A stretch of 64,000 bases of DNA from Paenibacillus sp. H1-7. GTDB taxonomy: Bacteria; Bacillota; Bacilli; Paenibacillales; NBRC-103111. A program made the translations under genes and the position numbers. Within the stretch, counting starts at the first letter, position 1; each line of letters begins with the position of its first letter. The stretch is taken from positions 1,799,501-1,863,500 of the forward strand of contig NZ_CP031168.1 in NCBI RefSeq assembly GCF_022354825.1, in the 5' to 3' direction. Below, piece after piece: positions 54,301-61,939 of the stretch. The notes under the pieces were generated by a model that was given only the letters and a program-made list of their open reading frames with translations, made no database searches and had not been told where the DNA came from.

Positions 54301-54534
54301 AGAGCGATGACGATTGTTGGCAAAAAAGCCGCGGCGGACGCACAGGGTCTTGCATCCTTCAGCGACAGCGCGTCCATCAGCAGCTGGGCGAAGGAAGCGG
54401 CAGCGCAAACTGTTACCGCAGGCATTATGAACGGAATGACGGCCAGCACGTTCGTACCGGGTGAGAATGCTACCCGTGCGGAGGCGGCTGTGATGGTAAA
54501 ACGCCTTCTGCAATATGCACAGCTGATGAACTAA
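48400..54534 (+). CDS. Large S-layer-anchored multidomain protein with beta-helix
   Basis: A 2044-residue exported surface protein. TTG start with GAGGAGGG ten bases upstream, then a signal peptide ending near ARAAEL. Domains in order: discoidin-like F5/8 C (about 40-168), Ig-like (175-280), second F5/8 C (282-404), Ig-like domains (410-620), right-handed beta-helix of pectate-lyase-3 type (640-1130; AVLLKKGRYEVSGTLKI, VVLRGEGQD), five FN3 modules (1136-1602), a Gly-rich linker (1605-1630), an unassigned region and three SLH domains (about 1863-2044, with TRAE in the first). The beta-helix is likely the catalytic part, acting on a polysaccharide held by the discoidin domains; the substrate is unknown. 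It is flanked by PhoP-box promoters but has none itself. Confidence 0.9.
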   Translation: MKDVVQRFKLGVVALLIFSLLLPSGLLVQPNPARAAELINLALGKTVKASTSSNAASNGPEKAVDGNTGTSWNSNSKDLSPWLQVDFGGVQTFNEVKLNWRPNNVKEMKVQYLSDSSVWTDVYVVRNAFPNSTVTDTIDFDPVSSSSIRIQLHFDSKNFQLYELQVYNNPNAVPPAEKLSSIILTDAGNHVYNENEVVSLAAGGTKSFLLKGKLDNGNDAVLSSATNFFKSSDPSIASVDKNGNVTAIKDGKTTLTADAIIGGVLKGITIPLEVYDPVAQSNIALNKSATASSGNAAFAVDGTNTAWVPSTADADDKQSSLTVNLGETYSYNRSTIRFTDSDKLNGYTIQASEDGTVWKDVYTKTGTITTNESVIFSKTSANYVRLQLHHLSAGSAVAEFELYGGLLDILNNINFFDATKTYQLNDTIYLNKGNTKTLQLKGNLTRNLEENDLSKATVSFESKNTKVATIDANGKITAVEEGVVLIVGKASLNEKTVYISIWVDVTNPNKDLSPLIADLQLSHSDMKMEIGQPALVNIGAAYPAVTVNPYVNASVGAELVRNGNEIIQSIAPNAVQTGGKHTIEFDGNVAQYGDYQIRLTIVTGSKTVYDTFYFTVLDPQAIPTDQSSIVYMGPDNKLLYIPDFKGNRVLDFSNVGYNGGGVKLPDAPVKATVEPIQGDATQLIQEAIDQVSAMPEADGIRGAVLLKKGRYEVSGTLKIQTGGVVLRGEGQDEAGGTVIYGSGTKARSLIEVGNSTGLQIDTSTATEITDMFVPSGARTFRVADASKYNVGDTVIVRRVGNQSWIHETEMDKIYDRPDRPDAVPGSTSQMTPFNLDFDRVIDKIEGNVITVDAPIANSIELRWGGGQLMKYSDPSRIQNVGVEYMYVDSAFDPSIIDTVMDNDTTDPYLADENHVEEFVVMNGLKNGWVRNITAKHLAYSLVKIDRNAKWVTVQDSKITDFVSIVTGGRRYAYYFVGQLNLVQRSYSESERHAFVFDSRIPGPNVIHDSESQKNYNSSEPHHRWSTGGLFDKVKGHIVIRDRAWLGSGHAWAGANYVTWNTEGILTSQQPPTAQNYAIGHVGTKGTPLVPNEYDPRPRNDAYWDHLGTHVKPDSLYLQQLQDRLGQEAVDNIKPPLTAPTGLTATAGDAQVSLKWSSVTGATYYNVKRSTTPGTGYATVAANVANTQYADIGLENGTTYYYIVTAGNTAGESDASTEASAQPKASIVIQLPAAPTGLSATAGDAQVSLKWNSVTGATYYNVKRSTTPGTGYVTVAANVANTQYADIGLENGTTYYYVVTAGNTAGESDASTEASAQPKASIVIQVPAAPSNLTATAGDAQVSLKWSSVTGATYYNVKRSTTPGTGYVTVAANVANTQYADIGLENGTTYYYVVTAGNTAGESDASTEASAQPKASIVIQVPAAPSNLTATAGDAQVSLKWSSVTGATYYNVKRSTTPGTGYVTVAANVANTQYADIGLENGTTYYYVVTAGNTAGESDASTETSAQPKASIVIQVPAAPSNLTATAGDAQVSLKWNSVTGATYYNVKRTTTPGTGYVTVAANVANNSYTDSGLQYGSTYYYVVTAANSAYESADSNEASVTLSRSGRGNGGGGGSSAGGGGTPVQPSEAGSQVLRVEPVIGKAADGRELATIEVDASALSKALEAIAAGGSGATMQKLTIEAGSTDAATAIFRLPAQQLADIAAAGSGLVISFQYGHITYELPVKAVNFAELAKSLGAPWNDVKLVVTLENLSDAALSAMKDKANQAGLTLHPGAGAIDFKVSLESKGKTVTVEDFGLNYVSRKMNIGKPKDLSKTTAVTYDPAAGQFRFVPALFTEGNEGTQVTIKRPGNSIYTVVESSKTFADLTKHWSQSDVELLASKLVVNGMTESSFAPDNRITRAEFAAILVRGLGLNEASAAKFTDVLPSDWYAGVVGAAAKAGLVDGFEDGTFKPNANITREQMAVMAARAMTIVGKKAAADAQGLASFSDSASISSWAKEAAAQTVTAGIMNGMTASTFVPGENATRAEAAVMVKRLLQYAQLMN
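51806..53205 (+). repeat. Five in-frame 285-bp repeats encoding FN3 modules
   Basis: The marker GCAACAGCAGGAGATGCCCA recurs at 51829, 52114, 52399, 52684 and 52969, exactly 285 bp (95 codons) apart. Copies 2-4 are almost identical at DNA level, including silent sites; copy 1 and the second half of copy 5 have diverged. Each encodes one fibronectin type III domain of about 85 residues plus a linker (KASIVIQVPAAPS). Confidence 0.95.
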
Positions 54535-54546
54535 ATACAAAAATAA

Positions 54547-54585
54547 GCACCTCTGGCGGCTTTTGCTGCGGAGGTGCATTTTTTC
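54547..54585 (+). terminator. Terminator after the large SLH gene
   Basis: GCACCTC/GAGGTGC arms around a GC-rich loop, followed by ATTTTTTC, 12 bp after the stop codon. Confidence 0.8.
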
Positions 54586-54702
54586 TACTATTAACTCCAA
54601 CAAATCCATTTCACTAATGAACTGGATACTCTTGATGATAAACCCATGAAATGTTAAAAAAATGTAAGCGTCAAGGTTATGAAGTACCTACCGAGCTAAA
54701 TA

Positions 54703-54741
54703 TTTACATAGCTTTAACAAAAAAGAATTAGGACTTTTACA
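54703..54741 (+). promoter_or_regulatory. PhoP-type boxes before the EAL-GGDEF gene
   Basis: TTTACA (54703), TTAACA (54714), a degenerate third position (GAATTA, 54725) and TTTACA (54736) lie on the same 11-bp grid, with the same missing third box, as in the pstS and pstC promoters. The -10 is less clear; TATGGT at 54757-54762 is possible. Confidence 0.7.
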
Positions 54742-54810
54742 CTGGGATGAAATTCCTATGGTACGTTAGTAGCATACAATCCAATAGCTTCTAGAGGTGG
54801 AGATGAGATC

Positions 54811-56604
54811 ATGGCCACTAACCCGTCGGACTCGAGCATGAATGATCGGGATCATACCTTGCTGCGAAACGAAATGCTTGAAATATTGCGTAACCAATCG
54901 ATACATAGTGTGTACCAGCCGATTATTTCATTGAAGAATGGAACCGTTCTAGGCTATGAAGCCTTGACAAGGGGACCTGAAAACAGCCCGCTGCATTCCC
55001 CGCTCACGCTGTTTTCTTACGCCGAACAGGAGGGGATGCTGTACCGGTTGGATCGGCTCGCGAGGGAGAAAGCGATCCATGGGGCGTTTTTGGCAAGAAA
55101 GAACGAGCTGCTGTTTATTAACATTTCGGCGGCGATCTTGTACGATCCGCTGTTCGTACCGGGCAAGACGCTGGAAATGCTGGAGGCGCACGGCATTCAG
55201 CCTGGGCAGATCGTGTTTGAGATTACGGAGCGCAGCTCCATCGAGGATTTTTCCATGGCCCAAAAAATACTGGAGCATTACCGTCACCAAGGGTACCGGA
55301 TCGCCATAGACGACGCGGGGGCGGGCTATTCTTCCCTGCAGGCCATTGCGGAGCTCCAGCCGGATTTTATCAAAGTCGACAAGTCGCTCATTCAGGACGT
55401 ATACCGCAGCAAAACGAAAGAAGCCATTATGGAATCGTTCGTCTCTTTCGCCCAAAAGCTCAACATCCAAATCATCGCAGAAGGGATCGAGCGGCAGGAG
55501 GAACTGCTATATTTGACCCGAATGGGAGTCCATTTCGGGCAAGGCTACTTGCTCGGGAGGCCGGGGACGGAGAAGGCTGTTGTGGCGCCGGAGCTTGCAG
55601 AGTCCATTATACAGCAGCGCAAAATCCGCGATAATATCGGCAGCGCCTGGACGATCGGCGATTTGATCACCGCTACCGCCACGTTCGACAGCAAAGCTTT
55701 AATATCCGAGGTGGCCAGCTATTTCAAGAACAATCTTCATGCGCCGGGGGTTGTCATTGTCTCGAATGATGTTCCTGTCGGTCTGATGATGCGGGAAAGC
55801 TTGTTTCAGCAGCTGGCTGGGCAGTATGGCTTTTCACTATTCTGGAACCGCTCGATCGATCAGATTATGGACAAGCAGCCACTCATTGTGGACGAGCATA
55901 CTCCGGTGGAAAACGTATCGCAGCTCGCTACCTCGCGCGATATTAACAACTTGTACGATTTGGTCGTCATTACAAGCAAGGGCAAAATGGCGGGAGCCTG
56001 TTCCATTCGCTCCATACTGGAGTGCATAACGAATGCAAGGATGGAAAGTGCGAAGGTGGCCAGCCCGTTAACCGGATTGCCCGGCAACATTCAGATTCAC
56101 CGCGAGCTGAGCAAGCGTTTGCTGGAGAAGAAAGGCTTCTCGGTCATTTACGCGGACCTCGATTATTTCAAATGGTTTAACGACAGGTACGGGTTTCAAA
56201 AGGGAGACCAGCTGATTCAATATACGGCGGACGTGATCCAGCAGTCGCTGTTCGCGTGCGGATTGCCGCATGATTTTGTCGGACACATCGGAGGCGACGA
56301 CTTTATTGCCATCACCTCATCGGATGAGCCCGAGAAGCTGTGCAAGGAGATCATAAGGCGGTTCGATCAAGGGGTTCGTTTGCTGTATGAGGGAGACGAT
56401 TGGCTGTATGTCGAGGACCGCAACGGCAACAAGGTAGACAATGCCGGAGTTACGATCTCGCTGTCGCTCATTATTTGCGGAACGGCCGAGTCCGTTACAC
56501 TCGAGCAAATATCGCAAGCTTCGGCCAAGCTGAAGAAAATGTCCAAGGAGCATCCGGGCAGCATTTATCACTGTGCTTGCATCGGTGACGGGGACTACGT
56601 TTAA
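54811..56604 (+). CDS. EAL-CBS-GGDEF cyclic-di-GMP signalling protein
   Basis: A 597-residue cytoplasmic protein with no membrane segment. EAL phosphodiesterase domain (about 24-265): Glu50 in YEALTRG, FINISAAIL, FEITERS, AIDDAGAGYSSLQ, DFIKVDKSL and IAEGIE are all present, so it looks active; DDFGTGYSS is altered to DDAGAGYSS. A CBS-like pair follows (about 280-405), then a GGDEF domain (about 420-590) with YADLDYFKWFND and GGDDF (494-498) in place of GGDEF. Net cyclic-di-GMP breakdown seems more likely than synthesis, but this is inferred. The promoter carries PhoP-type boxes. GAGGTGG precedes ATG 54811. The stop overlaps the convergent HAD gene. Confidence 0.9.
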   Translation: MATNPSDSSMNDRDHTLLRNEMLEILRNQSIHSVYQPIISLKNGTVLGYEALTRGPENSPLHSPLTLFSYAEQEGMLYRLDRLAREKAIHGAFLARKNELLFINISAAILYDPLFVPGKTLEMLEAHGIQPGQIVFEITERSSIEDFSMAQKILEHYRHQGYRIAIDDAGAGYSSLQAIAELQPDFIKVDKSLIQDVYRSKTKEAIMESFVSFAQKLNIQIIAEGIERQEELLYLTRMGVHFGQGYLLGRPGTEKAVVAPELAESIIQQRKIRDNIGSAWTIGDLITATATFDSKALISEVASYFKNNLHAPGVVIVSNDVPVGLMMRESLFQQLAGQYGFSLFWNRSIDQIMDKQPLIVDEHTPVENVSQLATSRDINNLYDLVVITSKGKMAGACSIRSILECITNARMESAKVASPLTGLPGNIQIHRELSKRLLEKKGFSVIYADLDYFKWFNDRYGFQKGDQLIQYTADVIQQSLFACGLPHDFVGHIGGDDFIAITSSDEPEKLCKEIIRRFDQGVRLLYEGDDWLYVEDRNGNKVDNAGVTISLSLIICGTAESVTLEQISQASAKLKKMSKEHPGSIYHCACIGDGDYV

Positions 56605-57347
56605 AAGAGTTCAAGCAGCTGATCCAAATGCTGAATACAATACACGTTCCGTTTCCCGAGCTTTTGCTGGGAAATTTTTTTTGCCGCGGTACCGGATTGG
56701 ATCCATACGGCATCGAGCCCTGCCTTGGTAGCTCCGCATACATCGTGCTTCCACGAGTTCCCGACCATCACCATTTGCCTCGGGGATACATTCAGCGTTT
56801 TGATAGCGGTTTTGAACAGCGGAATATGAGGCTTTTTCTCCGAAGCCTGATGTGCCGTGAAGATTCGCTCGTCCGGGAAATAGTCGTTTAGACCGAAGCG
56901 ATGGAGCAGATGAATGACCTCGCTCCTCGGGCTGTTGCTGATGATCGCCAGCTTGAAGCGCGGTGCCAGCGACTTCAGCGTTTCCTCCACCCCCGGAGCC
57001 ATCGATTTGGCAGCCAGCCTGGATTTTCGCACCAATTGGAAAAAATCTCTCGTAAACTGCTGATGCACCGGCACTTCCAGCTCCTTGAGCGCATCGTGCA
57101 GGCACATTTGCTGCAAATCGTCCAGCTGCATGCGGACGGTTTTGTTTTTTTTATGCTGCTGCCAGTGCAGCTGGTATTTGCTCCACAGCTCCTCCGATTG
57201 CGGAAAGGTGTCCCGGATGGAACGGGCATAATAGTCGTCCCAAACGGAACGGAACGCTTGCTCGAAATGTAAACCCTGATGGATCAAGGTTTGATTGACG
57301 TCGAAGCAAATGGCTTTTTTGCTTTGGGACCGGTTTGAGGTGCTCAT
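56601..57347 (-). CDS. HAD-superfamily hydrolase
   Basis: A 248-residue HAD protein with an N-terminal helical cap. Motif I is CFDVNQTLI: the nucleophile Asp is present but the second Asp is Asn, as in haloacid-dehalogenase-like HADs rather than typical phosphatases. Motif II is IISNSPR, the lysine lies in ASEKKPHIPLF, and motif IV is MVGNSWKHDV, with Asp. ATG 57347 has GGAGGT eight bases upstream; the frame extends nine codons further without one. It converges with the EAL-GGDEF gene, overlapping by four bases, with no terminator between. Substrate unknown. Confidence 0.8.
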   Translation of the reverse strand: MSTSNRSQSKKAICFDVNQTLIHQGLHFEQAFRSVWDDYYARSIRDTFPQSEELWSKYQLHWQQHKKNKTVRMQLDDLQQMCLHDALKELEVPVHQQFTRDFFQLVRKSRLAAKSMAPGVEETLKSLAPRFKLAIISNSPRSEVIHLLHRFGLNDYFPDERIFTAHQASEKKPHIPLFKTAIKTLNVSPRQMVMVGNSWKHDVCGATKAGLDAVWIQSGTAAKKISQQKLGKRNVYCIQHLDQLLELF

Positions 57348-57510
57348 GGACGTATACCTCCGTTTACGCGACAAACATCGCCTTATACTTTATGTTTATG
57401 CTCAAGCGGCGGGCGTCACCCCAACAATAGGAAAGTGGACGTAAGCTTTTTTTCTTTCATTGTCCTATGCTATCATGGAAGAAGATGCTTAAGGAAAATG
57501 AGGTGTATCC

Positions 57511-60168
57511 ATGTCGAAATTAATATTGATTGACGGCAACAGTATTGCCTTCAGGGCTTTTTATGCTTTGCCTTTACTTAGCAATTCCAGCGGATTGCAT
57601 ACGAATGCGGTGTACGGCTTCACGACGATGCTCTTAAAGCTGCTGGAGGAGCAAAAGCCGACCCATTTCCTCGTGGCGTTCGACGCGGGGAAAGTAACGT
57701 TTCGACATAAGGACTACGCAGAATATAAAGGTGGAAGAGCGAAGACGCCGCCGGAGCTGTCCGAGCAGTTTCCGCTCGTAAGGGATTTGATTCGATCGTT
57801 CGGTATGGCTCAATTCGAGCTCGAGGGCTATGAAGCGGACGACATTATCGGGACGCTGACCCGTATGGCCGATGAGAGGGGCGATATTGACGTTCTTGTC
57901 GTTACAGGCGATAAGGACATGCTGCAGCTTGCCTCCGACCGGGTAACGATAGCGTTGACACGCAAAGGAATCAGCGAGGTCGATCTGTACGATAAAGCGC
58001 AGATCAAGGAAAAGTACGGTTTGACGCCGCAGCAGATCATTGACTTGAAAGGCTTGATGGGCGACGCATCCGACAACATTCCGGGCATTCCCGGCGTGGG
58101 AGAGAAAACCGCGCTCAAGCTGCTGCACGAGTTCGAGACTGTGGAAGGCGTATTGGCCAATTCCGCACAGCTGAAGGGCAAGATGAAGGAGAAGGTCGAG
58201 GAGCACGCCGCCGACGCGCGGATGAGCAAGGAGCTGGCGACGATCTACCGCGAGGTTCCGCTTGATACGAAGTGGGAGGATATCGCCTACACAGGGTACG
58301 ACGGACAAGCCCTCGGAGACATGTTCCGCAAGATGGAGTTCAAATCGCTGCTTGAGAAAATGGATTTCTCCACAAGCGATGCCGGACAGGAAGAACAGGC
58401 GGCTATTGAAGCGGTAACGGTGCAGGATCGCGAGGGGCTTGAGAAGCTGGTTCAGGCGCTCCCTCAAGTGACGGCGATCCATGTCGAGGCAGCCGGCGAT
58501 AACCCGCATACGGCTGAAATGATCGGCATTGCGCTGTATACGGAGGCAGCCTGTTATTACTTACCGTTCGAGCTGCTGGCTTCAGGCTCTGCGGAGGCGG
58601 AAGCGGTGAAAGCGTGGCTCGAAGCCGAAGATAAGCAGCTGTCGGTCTATGACCAGCATCGAGCGGAAATCGTTCTGTCGTGGCGCGGCATTCAGCTTCG
58701 CGGAACGTCGTTCGACGCGCTGCTCGCGGCTTATTTGCTGGACCCGACGGAATCAGCGCTTACACTGAACGGTCTGACAGGTAAATATGGCTTGCCTTAT
58801 TTGAAGGCGGATGAGGACGTGTTCGGCAAAGGAGCGAAATTCCAAATTCCTTCCATCGACATCCTGTCCGATTTTATGTGCCGTAAAGCGGCGGCGGTTC
58901 AAGGCTTGACCGAGCCTATGAAGCGGGACTTGGACGCGAACGATATGCACCGGTTGTTTTACGAGCTCGAGCAGCCATTGGCTCACGTCCTGGCTTCCAT
59001 GGAGGAGAAAGGCATACAGGTGGATACCGCCGGGCTGAAGCAATACGGAGCGGAGCTTGGCGCACAGCTGGAAAAAATCATGCAGTCGATCTATGATGCG
59101 GCCGGCACCGAGTTCAACATTAACTCGCCGAAGCAGCTTGGCGAAATTTTATTTGAGAAGCTGGAGCTGCCAACGATCAAGAAGACCAAGACAGGCTACT
59201 CCACCGATGCGGAGGTGCTGGAGAAGCTGGAGCCGTACCACCCTGCGGTCGGGCATATTTTGCATTACCGGTCTCTGGCCAAGCTGCAATCGACCTATGT
59301 CGAAGGGCTGCTGAAGGAGGTTCGCGGGGAAACGGGCAAGGTGCATACGTATTACAAGCAGACGATTGCGGCTACAGGCCGGCTGAGCAGCCAATACCCG
59401 AACCTGCAGAACATCCCGATCCGTCTGGAGGAGGGACGTAAAATCCGCAAGGTGTTCGTGCCTTCCGAGCCGGGCTGGTCGATACTGACGGCCGACTACT
59501 CGCAGATCGAGCTGCGCGTGCTGGCGCACATTTCCCAGGATGAGAAGCTGATGGAAGCGTTCCTGCACGATATGGACATTCATACGAAAACCGCGATGGA
59601 CGTATTCGGCGTATCGGAGTCGGAGGTCGACTCTAATATGCGCCGTCAGGCGAAAGCGGTCAACTTCGGCATCGTATACGGCATAAGCGATTACGGCTTA
59701 TCCCAAAACTTGAACATTACCCGTAAGGAAGCGGCTCAATTCATCGAGCAGTATTTTGCCGTGTTCCAAGGGGTTCGCCAATATATGGACGATATTGTCA
59801 AACAGGCGCGCCAAAACGGCTACGTGACGACGTTATTGCAGCGGCGCCGCTATTTGCCGGAAATTACGGCATCGAACTTCAACCTGCGCTCGTTTGCCGA
59901 ACGGACGGCCATGAATACGCCGATCCAGGGAACGGCTGCGGATATCATCAAGCTGGCCATGGTGCAGATGGACGAGCGTCTGAAGCGGGACGGACTGCAA
60001 AGCCGTATGCTCCTGCAGGTGCATGACGAATTGGTATTCGAGGTGCCTGAGCACGAGATCGAGACGATGAAGATTACGGTAGCGGAAGTGATGGAAAGCG
60101 CGTTGAAGCTGGATGTGCCGTTGAAGGTCGAAGTCGATGCCGGGTCGAACTGGTACGAAGCGAAGTAA
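57511..60168 (+). CDS. polA: DNA polymerase I
   Basis: An 885-residue family A polymerase for repair and Okazaki fragment processing. Residues 1-290 are the 5'-nuclease (IDGNSIAFRAFYALP, YEADDIIGTL, TGDKDMLQL, GDASDNIPGIPGVGEKTA). Residues about 300-470 are a 3'-5' exonuclease-like domain whose DxE motif is missing (IHVEAAGDNPH), so proofreading should be absent, as in Bacillus Pol I. The polymerase has motif A DYSQIELR (Asp662), motif B RRQAKAVNFGIVYG and motif C VHDELVFEVP (Asp839). GAGGTG precedes the ATG. It heads a repair and metabolism cluster; phoP-phoR, which precede polA in Bacillus subtilis, are not here. Confidence 0.97.
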   Translation: MSKLILIDGNSIAFRAFYALPLLSNSSGLHTNAVYGFTTMLLKLLEEQKPTHFLVAFDAGKVTFRHKDYAEYKGGRAKTPPELSEQFPLVRDLIRSFGMAQFELEGYEADDIIGTLTRMADERGDIDVLVVTGDKDMLQLASDRVTIALTRKGISEVDLYDKAQIKEKYGLTPQQIIDLKGLMGDASDNIPGIPGVGEKTALKLLHEFETVEGVLANSAQLKGKMKEKVEEHAADARMSKELATIYREVPLDTKWEDIAYTGYDGQALGDMFRKMEFKSLLEKMDFSTSDAGQEEQAAIEAVTVQDREGLEKLVQALPQVTAIHVEAAGDNPHTAEMIGIALYTEAACYYLPFELLASGSAEAEAVKAWLEAEDKQLSVYDQHRAEIVLSWRGIQLRGTSFDALLAAYLLDPTESALTLNGLTGKYGLPYLKADEDVFGKGAKFQIPSIDILSDFMCRKAAAVQGLTEPMKRDLDANDMHRLFYELEQPLAHVLASMEEKGIQVDTAGLKQYGAELGAQLEKIMQSIYDAAGTEFNINSPKQLGEILFEKLELPTIKKTKTGYSTDAEVLEKLEPYHPAVGHILHYRSLAKLQSTYVEGLLKEVRGETGKVHTYYKQTIAATGRLSSQYPNLQNIPIRLEEGRKIRKVFVPSEPGWSILTADYSQIELRVLAHISQDEKLMEAFLHDMDIHTKTAMDVFGVSESEVDSNMRRQAKAVNFGIVYGISDYGLSQNLNITRKEAAQFIEQYFAVFQGVRQYMDDIVKQARQNGYVTTLLQRRRYLPEITASNFNLRSFAERTAMNTPIQGTAADIIKLAMVQMDERLKRDGLQSRMLLQVHDELVFEVPEHEIETMKITVAEVMESALKLDVPLKVEVDAGSNWYEAK

Positions 60169-60183
60169 TATACAATAAATACT

Positions 60184-60248
60184 CTGTTTGCAAAGTGTGG
60201 GGAACGTGTCTGCCTCTTATAAACATTCGAGACGCACTTTGCAAACAG
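60184..60248. repeat. Perfect 14-bp inverted repeat between polA and mutM
   Basis: CTGTTTGCAAAGTG (60184-60197) and CACTTTGCAAACAG (60235-60248) are exact reverse complements separated by 37 bases. Each arm contains the self-complementary TTTGCAAA. No T run follows. The right arm ends four bases before the GAGGTG ribosome binding site of mutM. Confidence 0.85.
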
Positions 60249-60264
60249 CACCGAGGTGAACATC

Positions 60265-61122
60265 ATGCCGGAATTGCCGGAGGTCGAAACAGTCAGAAGA
60301 ACTTTAAACCAGCTGGTTCAGGGGAAAACCATCGAGAGCGTATCCGTTCATTTGCGGCGGATTATTCAGCTCCCGGAGGAAGCGGACGAATTCCGTCTGC
60401 TTCTGGAAGGCCAGACGATCCACTCGATCGAACGGCGCGGCAAATTCCTCCTTTTTAAGATGGATGACTTTACGCTTGTGTCCCATCTGAGGATGGAAGG
60501 GCGGTACGGTCTATACGACAAGAACGATCCGCTGGAGCTTCATACGCATGTCGTATTTCATTTTAGCGATGGAAGTGAATTGAGATATAAGGATGTAAGG
60601 CAGTTCGGTACGATGCATGTGTTTCCGAAAGGCAGGGAGCTTGAAGAGAAGCCGCTGGTCAAGCTGGGGCTGGAGCCGCTGGATGAATCGTTCACGCTGG
60701 AGGCGTTTCTCGCGAAGCTGTCCGGCCGCACGACCAAGATCAAGCCGCTTCTGCTCAATCAGGAATATATCGTCGGCTTGGGGAATATTTATGTGGATGA
60801 GTCGTTGTTTCTGGCCGGAATCCATCCGGAACGGGAGACAAGCTCTTTGTCCTCAGCGGAGCTTGCTGCATTGTACGAAGCGATAGTTAAGACTTTGAAT
60901 GAGGCGGTAGCTGTAGGCGGCTCCTCCGTCAAGTCTTACGTCAACGGGCAGGGTGAAATCGGCATGTTCCAGCATCAGCTGAAAATGTACGGACGCAAGG
61001 GCGAAGCTTGTCCTGACTGCGGCCACGAGATTGAAAAAACGGTCGTAGGCGGGCGGGGCACGCATTTTTGCCCGAACTGCCAGCCATTAGAACGCAAGCG
61101 GGTCAGGCGAACCAAGCCGTAG
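60265..61122 (+). CDS. mutM: Formamidopyrimidine-DNA glycosylase
   Basis: A 285-residue base-excision repair enzyme removing oxidised purines. The start must be ATG 60265, since Pro2 is the catalytic nucleophile and Glu3 assists (MPELPEVETVRR); a GTG three codons earlier is part of the ribosome binding site GAGGTG. The helix-two-turn-helix region (LLNQEYIVGLGNIYVDESLF) and the C-terminal zinc finger (CPDC ... CPNC) are intact. It follows polA as in Bacillus and likely shares its transcript. Confidence 0.96.
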   Translation: MPELPEVETVRRTLNQLVQGKTIESVSVHLRRIIQLPEEADEFRLLLEGQTIHSIERRGKFLLFKMDDFTLVSHLRMEGRYGLYDKNDPLELHTHVVFHFSDGSELRYKDVRQFGTMHVFPKGRELEEKPLVKLGLEPLDESFTLEAFLAKLSGRTTKIKPLLLNQEYIVGLGNIYVDESLFLAGIHPERETSSLSSAELAALYEAIVKTLNEAVAVGGSSVKSYVNGQGEIGMFQHQLKMYGRKGEACPDCGHEIEKTVVGGRGTHFCPNCQPLERKRVRRTKP

Positions 61123-61206
61123 CATCCGGTCCGCTGTTCCCTTACTGTGCACGCTCCGCCCATATCCGCCATATAGTAGGAGTAAAATGGCCGGGAGGGG
61201 AACACC

Positions 61207-61896
61207 ATGCTGCCTTTTATCTCGTTATTGATTTTGGCTCTGGCCGTCAGTCTCGACGGTTTCAGCGTAGGAGTTATGTACGGACTGCGTAAAATTCGCA
61301 TCCCGTTGGTATCTGTTGCAATCATCTCCTTATGCTCAGGATGTATCATTTATTTGTCAATGCAGATCGGAGTGCTTGTAAGCCGATTTGTCGATCCGCT
61401 TTATGCGAAGGCGGCAGGAGGCTTGATCCTGATCGGCATCGGAGTATGGGCCGTATACCAGGTCTTGTCGAAGAAAAAAGACGAGGATGACGCTCCTGCA
61501 GGCCAAAGCCCGGAAGCGGAAGTGAAGGTGGAGGAGACTCCGGTTGCAAGTGCGAAGGAAGTTATGTATATCGAATTGAAGCGTCTTGGCCTTGTGATCC
61601 AGATTTTGCGTAAGCCTTCCATTGCGGACATTGACCGTTCGGGGAACATTTCCGCATCTGAAGCCGTACTCTTGGGAGTCGCTTTGTCTTTGGACGCATT
61701 CGGCGCCGGGATCGGAGCTGCGTTAATAGGCTTTGCGCCGCTCATTACTTCCGCTGTCATTGCTTTGGCCAGCGGGACCTTTTTGGCGACCGGCTTACGA
61801 ATAGGTTTTAAGTACTCGGATTTGTCTTGGATTCAACGATTGTCCGTGTTTCCGGGATTTGTTTTGATTATTATGGGTATCATGAAATTGATGTAA
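61207..61896 (+). CDS. ytaF: Sporulation membrane protein YtaF
   Basis: A 229-residue membrane protein with about six helices in two related halves: LALAVSLDGFSVGVMYGLRK and LLGVALSLDAFGAGIGAALIG. The hydrophilic middle (about 95-150) ends with DIDRSGNISASEA, an EF-hand-like loop typical of YtaF. The two halves resemble the MntP manganese exporter fold, so a metal transport role is possible, but function is not settled. GGGAGGGG precedes the ATG. Synteny with mutM and coaE supports the name. Confidence 0.88.
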   Translation: MLPFISLLILALAVSLDGFSVGVMYGLRKIRIPLVSVAIISLCSGCIIYLSMQIGVLVSRFVDPLYAKAAGGLILIGIGVWAVYQVLSKKKDEDDAPAGQSPEAEVKVEETPVASAKEVMYIELKRLGLVIQILRKPSIADIDRSGNISASEAVLLGVALSLDAFGAGIGAALIGFAPLITSAVIALASGTFLATGLRIGFKYSDLSWIQRLSVFPGFVLIIMGIMKLM

Positions 61897-61939
61897 CGGC
61901 GCTTATGCACTTGCCTTAAAACTCGAAGGAGAAATGATT

